Shown: positions 54,484 to 63,019, numbered from the stretch's first letter. The stretch is DNA of 64,000 bases from Bacteroidota bacterium (GCA_018266795.1 JAFDZV010000010.1:190829-254828); one strand, 5' to 3'. Notes: generated by a model not told the origin, from the letters alone. Numbers and translations are program-made.

Positions 54484-56079
54484 TTATCTCCGCGCTCTTC
54501 CCGCCCGCTTCATCACTACATGAGCGGTGTTGTAGCCGCTTGCTCCGAAGATGCCGCCGCCGGGATGCGTGCTCGCCCCGGTGAGATACAGCCGGTCGAT
54601 CGGTGTGGTGTAGCCGGAGAGTTCCGGCGTCGGACGGAAGTGGAACATCTGGTCGAACGACATCTCCAGGTGCATCACGTTGCCTCGCAGCATCCCGTGC
54701 TTCCGTTCGATGTCCAGCGGTGTCTGGATGTACCGGTCCGTGATTGCGTTGCGAAGGTTCGGCGCCCAGCGGCACGCCGTGTCGACAAGCCTGTCCGCCT
54801 CGCGCTCGCGAATCGCATCCCAGTTCCCGCCATCGGCGAGCTCGTACGGATGATACTGGCTCCAGATGTAGACGGTGTGTTTCCCCGACGGAGCCAGCGA
54901 AGGATCGATTGCAGAGAATGTCATCAACAGCAGCGCGGGATTGCGCGAGTTGAGCCCGCGCAGATAGTCCGCATAGGCATGTTCCAGGTACTTCGTATCC
55001 GGCAGCAGCAGCTGCAGCCCCGTGTGGCAATCCAGTGGAGTCCGGTGATCGAGAGCCGCCGTATCGTGCGGCATCGCGGTGTAGTTCGGCAGCTCCGCGC
55101 TGGCGCAGCGTAGAACCATGCCGAATCCGTTGCCGATGCGGAGATTCTCCACGCGCTCGGCGAGTCCCGCGGGAAGATGTTCGCGCCCCACAAGCGAGAG
55201 CATCGTGGTAACCACGTGGCTGTTCGCAACAACGCCATGCTTCGCCCCGAAACGTTCTCCGCTCTCCAGTTCAACGCCAACCGCGCGGCCGTTCTCGATG
55301 ATGATGCGGCGTACCGGAGCATCGAGCATCACCGTGCCACCGTCGGACTCAAGGCGCCGGGCAAGCGCCTGCGTCAGCATGCCGCTGCCGCCCCGGGGCC
55401 GCTTGGCTCCGGACTTGTGGATCATGGAATGCCAGCCCACGAAGTCCGCGGTGGCAGGCTCCATCGGCGGCGGGCCGGACTGCGCCGCAAGCCAGAGCAT
55501 GGAGGCGCGCACCGGCTCCGACTGAAACGTCTCGCGAACAATCTGTCCGTAGCTGGTGAAGATCCTGCGAAGCGTGGCGGCAACCTCCTTCTTCTTCCCC
55601 CACTTTCCGCTCACCATTGTCCGCAGCAGATTCCCCGGCGTCGGCGGACGGAGGAACGCGTCGAACACGCCGTCGTTGATGGTACCCCAGAACTTCACGA
55701 AGGCGCGATAGCTCTCCGCGTCGCGCTCGCTGATGCGTGCAATCGACTCGCAGGTGCGGTCCACGTCGCGATAGTACGCAAGCCACCGCCCATCCACCGT
55801 CGGGTGCCACGCGAACGGATCCATCTCGATATACTCCAGCCCGAAACGCTCCAGCTCCAGCTCGCGAACGATCGGCGTGAGATGGATCATGATGTGCGCC
55901 GAACCACCAACATCCATCCGGTATCCGCCGAACATCTCCTCGGTTGCAACGGCGCCGCCGGCCATATCGCGCCGCTCGCATACCGCAACGTTGAATCCGG
56001 CACGGGCCAGATAACATGCGGCAACCAGGCCATTGTGTCCGGCACCCACAACAATGCAGTCGAAATCCGAAGAAGCCAT
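54484..56079 (-). CDS. FAD-dependent oxidoreductase, phytoene desaturase/CrtO-like
   Basis: The protein has 531 residues from ATG 56079 (MASSDFDCIVVGAGHNGLVAACYLARAG). The dinucleotide-binding GxGxxG is at residues 11-16, followed by VAVCERRDMAGGAV. The C-terminal FAD block DRLYLTGASTHPGGGIFGASGYN is typical of the CrtI/CrtO/PYROXD2 group. The family includes carotene desaturases and ketolases as well as poorly known flavoproteins; no other carotenoid gene is in the window, so the substrate is open. Confidence 0.88.
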   Translation of the reverse strand: MASSDFDCIVVGAGHNGLVAACYLARAGFNVAVCERRDMAGGAVATEEMFGGYRMDVGGSAHIMIHLTPIVRELELERFGLEYIEMDPFAWHPTVDGRWLAYYRDVDRTCESIARISERDAESYRAFVKFWGTINDGVFDAFLRPPTPGNLLRTMVSGKWGKKKEVAATLRRIFTSYGQIVRETFQSEPVRASMLWLAAQSGPPPMEPATADFVGWHSMIHKSGAKRPRGGSGMLTQALARRLESDGGTVMLDAPVRRIIIENGRAVGVELESGERFGAKHGVVANSHVVTTMLSLVGREHLPAGLAERVENLRIGNGFGMVLRCASAELPNYTAMPHDTAALDHRTPLDCHTGLQLLLPDTKYLEHAYADYLRGLNSRNPALLLMTFSAIDPSLAPSGKHTVYIWSQYHPYELADGGNWDAIREREADRLVDTACRWAPNLRNAITDRYIQTPLDIERKHGMLRGNVMHLEMSFDQMFHFRPTPELSGYTTPIDRLYLTGASTHPGGGIFGASGYNTAHVVMKRAGRARR

Positions 56080-56164
56080 GCGCGGATTGTTCGTGGTCAA
56101 TCGGGTATTGCCCGGGGTTCGGGGCCGCGGGAGAAGAGGGGACCGGCGCTCCACTTCAAACAGA

Positions 56165-56198
56165 AACACCCTCGAAGCACGATGGCTCCGAGGGTGTT
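56165..56198 (-). terminator. terminator of the RRM protein gene
   Basis: AACACCCTCG (56165-56174) pairs with 56189-56198 around a 14-nt loop. On the minus strand the hairpin is followed by TCTGTTTG. It lies about 40 bp after the RRM gene stop. Confidence 0.7.
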
Positions 56199-56237
56199 CG
56201 CAACATCAGAACGGGACAGGGCCCGCCAACGAAATGA

Positions 56238-56591
56238 TTACCAGCGACGGTCGCGCTCGCGACCACCGCCACCGTAACCACCACGACCGCCGCCGCCGCC
56301 ACCACCACGGTAACCGCCACCGCCGCCGCCGCCGCTGCGCTCTTCGCGCGGACGTGCTTCGTTTACAGTCAGGGTACGACCGTTCAGCTCGAAGTTATGC
56401 AACTGCTGGATGGCGTTCTCACCATCCTCACGCGAAGCCATCTCCACAAAACCGAATCCCTTGGAACGCCCAGTGTCACGATCATTGATGATGACAGCAG
56501 ACGAAACCTCACCGGCCTGCTCGAAGAGACGGGCCAGCTCATCACTAGTGGTGTCGTAGGAAAGATTTCCCACGTACAACTTCATCGACAT
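56238..56591 (-). CDS. RRM RNA-binding protein with Gly-rich tail
   Basis: The protein has 117 residues from ATG 56591, preceded by a GGGGGGAG stretch that can serve as Shine-Dalgarno; ATG 56585 is an alternative. A single RRM has RNP2 (KLYVGNLSY) and RNP1 (SKGFGFVEM). After residue 82 comes a Gly/Arg-rich tail (RSGGGGGGGYRGG and similar). Such proteins, common in Bacteroidota and cyanobacteria, are RNA chaperones often induced by cold. The leader upstream is long and could carry thermosensor-like structure, but this was not analysed. Confidence 0.92.
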   Translation of the reverse strand: MSMKLYVGNLSYDTTSDELARLFEQAGEVSSAVIINDRDTGRSKGFGFVEMASREDGENAIQQLHNFELNGRTLTVNEARPREERSGGGGGGGYRGGGGGGGRGGYGGGGRERDRRW

Positions 56592-56869
56592 ACGAAACAA
56601 ACTCCCCCCGTGAATCGGGAGATTAGAGAAGCGAGAACGGGATGGTCTTCGGAGGAACGGTGGCTACGAAGTTCTTCTGTTCTGCGTGCTCGAAGTGAGC
56701 AGCTCCTGCGGATTATCAAGTCCCCTCTCTCGTTCGATCACAGTATCAACAACGGATACAGCACCGTTATGTCGAACGCAGAGGGATGAATCGTTACTAT
56801 GATAACGATAAAAATCCGTACCGCAAGCAACATTCTCACATTTCGAGTTATCTCCAGCCAAACCGGCCC

Positions 56870-56901
56870 TTGCGCGGTGTCACGGCCGCCCAGTATGTTT
56901 G
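56870..56901 (+). promoter_or_regulatory. Bacteroidota-type promoter of the phosphatase gene
   Basis: TTG at 56870-56872, a 21-bp spacer, then TATGTTTG at 56894-56901 (an exact TAnnTTTG). It is 34 bp before the ATG at 56936 and has the same geometry as the tRNA-Val promoter. It supports the start at 56936 rather than the upstream ATG at 56786. Confidence 0.55.
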
Positions 56902-56935
56902 CCCCCGGTCCCGCCCGCACAAACCCCGGAATATC

Positions 56936-58615
56936 ATGCAACGCCCGTATCGCTTCCACGTTCCGTTCCTGTTCCTCCTTCTCCTCCCGATGCTTCTGCG
57001 CGCGCAGGGCCTGCATCGGCATCCGGTTGCGGGAGCCGTCACGGACAACTCCGCCACTATTGCTGTCTGGTTGAATGGAGGCGGCGCGGTGCGGATTGCC
57101 TACGGCGCGGACTCCACCGGCGCCGGAGCGCAGCTCAGCGACCCCGTGCGCCCCGCACCCGGCGCGCATGGAGCGCTCAAGGTCCCGCTCGCCAACCTGC
57201 TCCCATCAACGCGCTACTACTACGCTGTTGTGGATTCAACCGGCACCCCGATCTCGCCGCGCGAATCGTTCGCAACCTTTCCGACTGCCGGCACGGACGC
57301 CCCCGTCTCGCTCCTGTTCGGCTCCTGCCAGCAGAACCGTGCAACCGATTCCGGACGCGTGTTCACCGTAGGCCGGTCGCTCGGGGCAAACGTCTTCCTG
57401 CAACTCGGCGACTGGGGCTATCCGGACGCCCGCATCGCGGGCTATCCCGATGCACCCGGGACCATCGAGGCATCCTACGAGCTCCGGCTTGATACCAACT
57501 ATCGGTTCGCGCGCGAGATCCTTTCACGAATGCCGGTGGCCTACGCCTGGGACGACCACGACTACGCCGGCGACAACTCCAACGGCAGCAACGTCGCGCT
57601 TCGCGACTCGCTCCTCGCAGCATACGATCGCCACATCCCGCACTATCCGCTCGCCAATCCGGCGGAGGGAATCTGGCACTCCTTCCGTCTCGGCAACGTG
57701 GAGGTGTTCATGATCGATGACCGGTCGCAGCGCGTGCCGGCCGATTCGGCATTCGACGGCAACACCTTCGCTCCGAAGCCGGGCCACTCGATGCTCGCCG
57801 GCTATCCGGTGAGCGGCACGGACCAGCGAACATGGCTGCTCGATGCGCTTCGCCGCTCCACGGCTCGCTGGAAGATCATCGTGAGCCAGGTTGTCTTCAA
57901 TCCCGCCCTTGCGCCCGCCATCCAGCTCTCGCTCCTCGCCGGCCGCAAGGATGCGGCGCTTCAGTTCGCCGACAAGTGGATCGGATACCCGGAGGATATC
58001 GACTCGATACGAACGCTGATCAATGCCGGCTATCTGCGCAACACGCTCGTAGTCTCCGGCGACGCCCATACAAACGTCTACGATGACGGCACGCACTCGC
58101 TGATACCGGAGTTCATGGTGGCCAATCTGGACCACGACTCATCCGCAGTGTTCCAGCAATTGAAGTCGCTCGGCTTCAACGTCTGGACCGGCTACGAGGA
58201 GAGCGGCTCCCGTACCATCGGGCACATCATCGTGGAGACGACACCGCGCCACCGGCTTACCGTGGAGTCCTTCGATACCAGCGGCACGCGCCAGTTGATC
58301 TATTCGATGGTGGACAGCAGCAGCGGTGTGGAAGAATCCTGCGGCGATGCCGGTGCGTGGCGGATCGGTACGGTACGGACACAGGGAGAGGTTGTGCGGA
58401 TAGCGATGACGAACCCGCCGGACGTCCAGGCACGTGTGGAGATCTATGACGTGATGGGACGGCTCGTCGCCGATCGGAACGAAACAACTGCTTCAGGGGG
58501 CGAACTGCAACTGGCCGTGGGCCGGCTCCCGGCCGGCGCCTACTTCGGCCGTATCCGGATGGGGCACGCGATGCGCACCGTTCGCTTCACCACTGCGGGT
58601 GCGATGGCTCGGTAG
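56936..58615 (+). CDS. PhoD-like metallophosphatase with T9SS-like C-terminal tail
   Basis: The protein has 559 residues from ATG 56936 with signal peptide (HVPFLFLLLLPMLLRAQ). An Ig-like N-terminal domain (NSATIAVWLNGG, LLPSTRYYYAVVDSTG) is followed by a PhoD-type metallophosphatase: FGSCQQNRA near residue 127, LQLGDWGYPD near 155, WDDHDYAGDNSNG near 200, VSGDAHTNVYDDG near 375. These supply the expected metal ligands. The last 75 residues (VEIYDVMGRLVADR, LPAGAYFGRIRMG) look like a T9SS sorting domain. So it is probably a secreted or surface alkaline phosphatase/phosphodiesterase that works outside the cell. Confidence 0.88.
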   Translation: MQRPYRFHVPFLFLLLLPMLLRAQGLHRHPVAGAVTDNSATIAVWLNGGGAVRIAYGADSTGAGAQLSDPVRPAPGAHGALKVPLANLLPSTRYYYAVVDSTGTPISPRESFATFPTAGTDAPVSLLFGSCQQNRATDSGRVFTVGRSLGANVFLQLGDWGYPDARIAGYPDAPGTIEASYELRLDTNYRFAREILSRMPVAYAWDDHDYAGDNSNGSNVALRDSLLAAYDRHIPHYPLANPAEGIWHSFRLGNVEVFMIDDRSQRVPADSAFDGNTFAPKPGHSMLAGYPVSGTDQRTWLLDALRRSTARWKIIVSQVVFNPALAPAIQLSLLAGRKDAALQFADKWIGYPEDIDSIRTLINAGYLRNTLVVSGDAHTNVYDDGTHSLIPEFMVANLDHDSSAVFQQLKSLGFNVWTGYEESGSRTIGHIIVETTPRHRLTVESFDTSGTRQLIYSMVDSSSGVEESCGDAGAWRIGTVRTQGEVVRIAMTNPPDVQARVEIYDVMGRLVADRNETTASGGELQLAVGRLPAGAYFGRIRMGHAMRTVRFTTAGAMAR

Positions 58616-58690
58616 CAAGGGTTATGAGAGTTATGGGTGAAGAGTTATGAGTTATGGCACTCATCACACATAACCGATCACTCGATCTCA
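58616..58690. repeat. short intergenic repeat at a convergent junction
   Basis: The sequence contains four TTATGAG/TTATGGG-type words and the string CATCACACATAACCGATCAC (58662-58681), which matches 14509-14528 with two differences. It fills the gap between the phosphatase gene and the metH stop, which lies at its right edge. Confidence 0.5.
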
Positions 58691-60511
58691 TACTTCTTCG
58701 AACACCCGTTCATCGAACACCAGCTTGCGCGCAAGCTCCGCCCCCTGCTCGTCCAGCCGGTAGAGCGGCATGATCTTCGAGGCATGAACGATCGCCATGT
58801 CCAGGCCGGCCTCAACAGCGAAGTGCAGGAACACGGAGTTCACAACCTGGCGTGTAACCGGCGAGAGCCCGAAGGAGCTGTTGCTCACACCGAGGATGGT
58901 CTTTGCGCGAGGCATGCGCCGCTTGATCTCGCGAATAGCGTTGATGGTGGCCATTGCGGAATCGCGCAGGTCCTCGCTCCCGGTACCGAGCGGGAATGTC
59001 AGCGTGTCGAAGATCAGATCGTCCTCGCGAAGCCCATGCTCATCCACGGCGAAGTCCCGAATGCGCTGCGCGATGGAGACCTTCTTCTCGAATGAATACG
59101 CCTGCCCCTCCTCGTCGATCGAGAGCGCAATCACCGCCGCGCCGTAGCGGCGCGCAAGCCTGAGGATCTTCGCGGCCTTCTCCGTGCCATCCTCGAAGTT
59201 GACGGAGTTGATGATGGCGCGGCCGGCACAGAGCTTCAACGCGGTCTCCAGCACCGGCACCTCCGTGGAGTCGATCACCAGCGGCAGCGAGACCTGCGTG
59301 TTGAAGCGCCTGATCACCTCCGTCATGTCGCGCACCTCGTCCCGCCCAACGAACGCCACGCAGACATCGAGCACGTGGGCTCCCTCCTTGATCTGCTCCT
59401 TCGCCATCTGCACCATGGCATCGTAGTTCTCCACCGCAAGCAGTTCGCGGAACTTCTTGGAGCCGTTGGCATTGCAGCGCTCGCCAACCAGCAGCGGGGC
59501 AGGGTCCACACGCATCGGCACCGTGCCGTAGATGGAGCTGACGGCGGCGGTGTACTCCCACCGGCGTTCGGCCGGCGTCATCTGGTTCAGCAAACCGCGC
59601 AGTGCGGCGATATGCGCCGGCGTTGTGCCGCAGCATCCTCCAACAATCGCAACGCCAAGCTCGCCGATGTACTTCCGCATCCAGGTTACCATCTCATCAG
59701 GCGTCAGATGGTAGTGCGCGTGCCCGCCGATGTTCTCCGGAATGCCGGCGTTCGGCATCACGAAGATCGGCTTCGGCGAGTTCTGACAGAGATACCGGAG
59801 GTTCTCCTCCATCTCCTTCGGACCGGTGGCGCAGTTCATTCCCACCATGGTCACGATGTCGTACGGCTCCAGCATCGTGAGCGCGGCAGCGATCTCCGTT
59901 CCCATCAACATCGTGCCGGTAAGCTCGATCGTCACCGATGCGATGATCGGAACGCGGCGCCCACCCCCTTCGAAGTAATCCATTGCGCCGCAGAGCGCGG
60001 CCTTGATCTGGAGCGGGTCCTGGCAGGTCTCGATGCAGAGCAGATCGGAGCCGCCATCCACGAGGCCGGCAATCTGCACCGCGAACGACTCGCGCATCAC
60101 GTCGAAATCGATCTGCCCGAGAGAGACAAGCTTGGTGGTGGGGCCAACGGAGCCGGCCACGAAGCGCGGCCACGCCGGCGTGGAATACTCGTCGGCGCAC
60201 GTGCGCGCGATCTCCGCGGAGAGACGGCTCAGTTCGTACGAGCGATCGGCGAGATCGTATTCCGCCAGCACGATCGATGCGGAGCCGAACGAATTGGTCT
60301 CGATGATATCGGCTCCCGCCTCCAGGAAGCCGTAATGCACGGCACGCACGGCATCCGGCTTCGAGATGCAGAGATACTCGTTGCAGCCCTCGAGATCGGG
60401 ACCGCCGAAATCCTCGACGGTCAGATTCTGTACCTGCAGCGACGTGCCGGTAGCGCCGTCGAACAGGAGGATACGATGATTCAGAAGCTCGAGAAGTTGT
60501 TCGCCGTTCAT
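58688..60511 (-). CDS. metH: methionine synthase MetH, N-terminal half only
   Basis: The protein has 607 residues from ATG 60511. The first domain is the zinc-dependent homocysteine methyltransferase barrel: LLFDGATGTSLQVQNL near residue 15, GMNCATGPKEM near 240, VGGCCGTTPAHI near 305, supplying the three zinc Cys. The second is the pterin/methyl-tetrahydrofolate barrel (LLVGERCNANGSKKFREL, VIDSTEVPVLETALKL, LGVSNSSFGLSPVTRQVVN). It stops at a TGA right after that domain (LVFDERVFEEV). The cobalamin-binding and SAM-reactivation domains (about 600 further residues) are missing. A TAnnTTTG -7 element lies about 40 bp upstream. Confidence 0.92.
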   Translation of the reverse strand: MNGEQLLELLNHRILLFDGATGTSLQVQNLTVEDFGGPDLEGCNEYLCISKPDAVRAVHYGFLEAGADIIETNSFGSASIVLAEYDLADRSYELSRLSAEIARTCADEYSTPAWPRFVAGSVGPTTKLVSLGQIDFDVMRESFAVQIAGLVDGGSDLLCIETCQDPLQIKAALCGAMDYFEGGGRRVPIIASVTIELTGTMLMGTEIAAALTMLEPYDIVTMVGMNCATGPKEMEENLRYLCQNSPKPIFVMPNAGIPENIGGHAHYHLTPDEMVTWMRKYIGELGVAIVGGCCGTTPAHIAALRGLLNQMTPAERRWEYTAAVSSIYGTVPMRVDPAPLLVGERCNANGSKKFRELLAVENYDAMVQMAKEQIKEGAHVLDVCVAFVGRDEVRDMTEVIRRFNTQVSLPLVIDSTEVPVLETALKLCAGRAIINSVNFEDGTEKAAKILRLARRYGAAVIALSIDEEGQAYSFEKKVSIAQRIRDFAVDEHGLREDDLIFDTLTFPLGTGSEDLRDSAMATINAIREIKRRMPRAKTILGVSNSSFGLSPVTRQVVNSVFLHFAVEAGLDMAIVHASKIMPLYRLDEQGAELARKLVFDERVFEEV

Positions 60512-60551
60512 TGCCACACATCCGGGATAGGTAACTCGTTCCAACAGACGC

Positions 60552-60559
60552 CAAAGTTA
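60552..60559 (-). promoter_or_regulatory. Bacteroidota-type -7 element of metH
   Basis: On the minus strand it reads TAACTTTG, an exact TAnnTTTG, 41 bp before the ATG at 60511. Confidence 0.45.
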
Positions 60560-60571
60560 CCACAACGAACC

Positions 60572-60603
60572 GTTCTTGGTTCTTAGTGTCTTGAACCAAG
60601 AAC
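60572..60603. repeat. 11-bp inverted repeat upstream of metH
   Basis: GTTCTTGGTTC (60572-60582) and its exact inverse complement (60593-60603) surround a 10-nt loop. It overlaps the -33 region of the metH promoter and also ends the upstream barrel gene. The word GGTTCTTGG is shared with 54270-54283. Confidence 0.6.
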
Positions 60604-60623
60604 CAAGCTCCAAGCACCAATTC

Positions 60624-61343
60624 CTAGAACTGCACCACCACGCCCAGGTGCCCGGTGATCAGGTTGGTCTCCGACGATGTGATATCGTACGTCACATTGC
60701 CGTTGTCGCGATGGATGCCGCCGTCGCGCAGATACTCCCCGGTTGCACCGCGCAAATAGCCGGCGCCGATATCGATCATCACCGCCGAACATCCGTCCCC
60801 GCACTGTACCCCGCCATCCCGGCACTGATACACCGGCACCATGATGCCGGCGCGCCCACCGTAGGCGAACACGATGTCGCTCTTGTTCGTGGAGGAGGTT
60901 CCGGTGGCATCGTTGACGGATGTGGTTGTGAAGAGATCGTGGATGCCGGCCACACCGTCGATGTACGGGCGGATGCCCCCGGATGCCGGCTGCAACCGCA
61001 CGAAGGCATGCCCCATGGCCAGGTTGTGCGACGTGGCGACCCGGAGCGACACTTCCGGTATCGACAGGCTGAATGGTTCGTCGCGCGTCTCCACGCTTAT
61101 GCCGAGAATCCCCCCTTCGAGCCCGAGCGCAATCGGCAGGTCACCGAAATGCCAGGCCACCCCGGCGCCCACGCCCACCCCGAGCTTCCTGACGTTGTTG
61201 TGAAAGGCGCCGTCCGGTTCGGCCATCTCGAGATTCAGATTCATCAACACCTGCTGCGCGCTCAGCGACGTGAACGGTACCAGCAGGTAGAAGGCGGCCG
61301 CGAGCATTGCGGCGGCACCACGAACGTTCAGAAGCATACTCAT
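60624..61343 (-). CDS. outer-membrane beta-barrel protein
   Basis: The protein has 239 residues from ATG 61343 (MSMLLNVRGAAAMLAAAFYLL, a signal peptide ending near LSAQQ). Strand-like segments include VGVGAGVAWHFGDLPIALGLEGG and IVFAYGGRAGIMVPVY. It has a loop with three Cys (CRDGGVQCGDGCS) that may form disulphides or bind metal, and ends LGVVVQF, a BAM-type terminal Phe. Function unknown. It precedes metH on the same strand with the inverted repeat between. Confidence 0.78.
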   Translation of the reverse strand: MSMLLNVRGAAAMLAAAFYLLVPFTSLSAQQVLMNLNLEMAEPDGAFHNNVRKLGVGVGAGVAWHFGDLPIALGLEGGILGISVETRDEPFSLSIPEVSLRVATSHNLAMGHAFVRLQPASGGIRPYIDGVAGIHDLFTTTSVNDATGTSSTNKSDIVFAYGGRAGIMVPVYQCRDGGVQCGDGCSAVMIDIGAGYLRGATGEYLRDGGIHRDNGNVTYDITSSETNLITGHLGVVVQF

Positions 61344-61497
61344 GGCTGTTCCGTTAGTGGATGATTGCTGCGGGCGCAGGGCCGCAGGCGGGCGGCGCAC
61401 CGGGCAGGCACAGGACGAAGCCCACGGCCGGCCCGATTCCGTCGAGCACCGTACGTCCCTGCAACGAATGGCCATTCTGTCGAGAGCTCGAAATCCG

Positions 61498-61505
61498 TAT
61501 GTTTG
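61498..61505 (+). promoter_or_regulatory. Bacteroidota-type -7 element for the isochorismatase-like gene
   Basis: TATGTTTG matches TAnnTTTG and lies 98 bp before the ATG at 61604. No clean -33 element. Confidence 0.4.
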
Positions 61506-61603
61506 CCTCCTCACTTGGAGTTCCTACCGTTCGGCACTGCAGGACCTGCAGGCTCTGAAGAGCAATCCAGTTTTGATAGGAACTATTAACGCGGCTCTAC
61601 ATC

Positions 61604-62146
61604 ATGTCCGATCGTTCGCACGTCTTACTTGTGGTTGTCGATGTTCAGGAACGGATGATGCCCGCAATCGCGGACCATGAAACCGTTCTTTCGAACATCC
61701 TCAAGCTGATCGAGGGCTGCCACGTGCTTGGCATTCCGATGCTCGTCACCGAGCAGTATCCGAAGGGCCTTGGCCAGACCGTGCTGCAGGCCCGTGAGGC
61801 CATGGGCGAATGGTACACCCCGATCGAGAAGATGAGCTTCTCGGCATGCGGTGAGTTCGAGTTCATGAATCGCGTTGAGACCTCCGGCCGCGGAACGATC
61901 ATCCTGTGCGGCGTGGAGGCTCACATCTGCGTAAGCCAGACGGCGCACGATCTCCGCAACCTTGGCTACACCGTTGAAGTGACCGCGGACGCGGTCGGCT
62001 CGCGCACTGAGGTCAACTATCGTATTGCAATCGACAGGATGGCGCGCCACGGTATCGGCATCACCTCCGTGGAGACCGTGCTCTTCGAGCTCATGGACAG
62101 CGCGGACATCCCGGAATTCAAGGCCGTGCAGGCGATCGTGAAGTGA
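61604..62146 (+). CDS. isochorismatase-family cysteine hydrolase
   Basis: The protein has 180 residues. The catalytic triad of the family is visible: D13 (LLVVVDVQERM), K76 (TPIEKMSFS) and C109 (GVEAHICVSQTAHDL), with the usual cis-peptide context before the Cys. Length and pattern fit YcaC/nicotinamidase-like hydrolases (C-N or C-S bond hydrolysis). No siderophore or NAD-salvage neighbours are present, so the substrate is unknown. The gene stands alone. Confidence 0.92.
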   Translation: MSDRSHVLLVVVDVQERMMPAIADHETVLSNILKLIEGCHVLGIPMLVTEQYPKGLGQTVLQAREAMGEWYTPIEKMSFSACGEFEFMNRVETSGRGTIILCGVEAHICVSQTAHDLRNLGYTVEVTADAVGSRTEVNYRIAIDRMARHGIGITSVETVLFELMDSADIPEFKAVQAIVK

Positions 62147-62150
62147 GGCA

Positions 62151-62408
62151 GTAGTTATGTGTCAGTAGTCAGTTGTTAGTAGTCAATAGGGCTTTGTTCT
62201 TTGTACTTGGCAGACGCCCACGCGCAAAGATCTTCAGATCCCGCGCGTTGAAGCCCGACAGGCTTCCGTGCCTCGACCCGCTGAAAGGGTTACATTTGCG
62301 CCGGGTACGATACAGATAGGCTTCGGTCTTAGTGCTCACCCGTAGCAACTGGTTCCCTGTCCGGACGACAAGGAACTCCCCGGCAACTGACTACTGACCA
62401 CGAACTAC
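62151..62408. repeat. MITE-like element with 25-bp terminal inverted repeats
   Basis: GTAGTT....GTCAGTAGTCAGTTG at the left end (62151-62175) matches the inverse complement of 62384-62408 at 21 of 25 positions, including a perfect 15-bp core. The 208-bp interior has a GAAGCC/GGCTTC hairpin (about 62250-62266) and CTGAAAGGGTTACATTTG (62281-62298), a string of the kind found in REP-like dispersed elements. There is no coding capacity. Confidence 0.65.
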
Positions 62409-62458
62409 CAACGAATGGCTACGAACTGCTAACCAACCCGTATCGATTTCGACATACA

Positions 62459-63019
62459 ATGCTCAATCGGAAGCTCGCAATAGGAATCATCGTAGGCGTC
62501 ACCGCGATCGGTGCACTGCTGCTGGTATTTCAACAATGGATCACCGGCGGCATCGTGACCGCGCTCGGACTGGGGCTCTTCTACTTCTGGTGGCGGATCA
62601 ACCAGATCAACGACGTCTCGCAGCTGCTGATGGCCGGCAAGTTCAAGGAGGCCAAGGAGAAGCTGGACAAGGTGAAGAACCCGGAGAAGCTGAACCCCTA
62701 CTCCAAGACCTATCACTACATGCTGCTGGGTCAGGCGGAGATTCAGCTTGGCAACATGAAGGGGGCGCGCATCGCGTTCAAGGAGGCGCTCGACGCGGGA
62801 CGATTCCAGACCACGGACCAGAAGGCGAGCGTGCTTTTCATGCTGGCGCAGGTGGAGTTCAACGCCGGCAACAAGGAGGCGGCCAAGCGACTGCTGCGCG
62901 AGGCGCAGGATCTGAACCCGGAGGAGGACCTGATGAAGCAGATCAAGGAGGCCGGGCGGCTGATGCAGCAGGCCCCGGCCAACCTTCGCTGGCGCGCCCA
63001 GCAGGGCCGCCGCCGCTAG
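62459..63019 (+). CDS. small TPR membrane protein
   Basis: The protein has 186 residues. Two N-terminal hydrophobic segments (LAIGIIVGVTAIGALLLVF and GGIVTALGLGLFYFWW) are followed by a soluble domain with two to three TPR-like helix pairs (LLMAGKFKEAKEKLDKVKN, YMLLGQAEIQLGNMKGARIA, ASVLFMLAQVEFNAGNKEAA) and a basic tail (RWRAQQGRRR). It probably scaffolds a membrane complex; partner unknown. The tRNA-Val gene is its next neighbour. Confidence 0.8.
   Translation: MLNRKLAIGIIVGVTAIGALLLVFQQWITGGIVTALGLGLFYFWWRINQINDVSQLLMAGKFKEAKEKLDKVKNPEKLNPYSKTYHYMLLGQAEIQLGNMKGARIAFKEALDAGRFQTTDQKASVLFMLAQVEFNAGNKEAAKRLLREAQDLNPEEDLMKQIKEAGRLMQQAPANLRWRAQQGRRR

Noticed and set aside
62291..62298. TACATTTG as the promoter of the TPR gene at 62459
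   Set aside because: It lies inside a repeat element, 160 bp from the gene, with no -33 element; mentioned only as a possibility.
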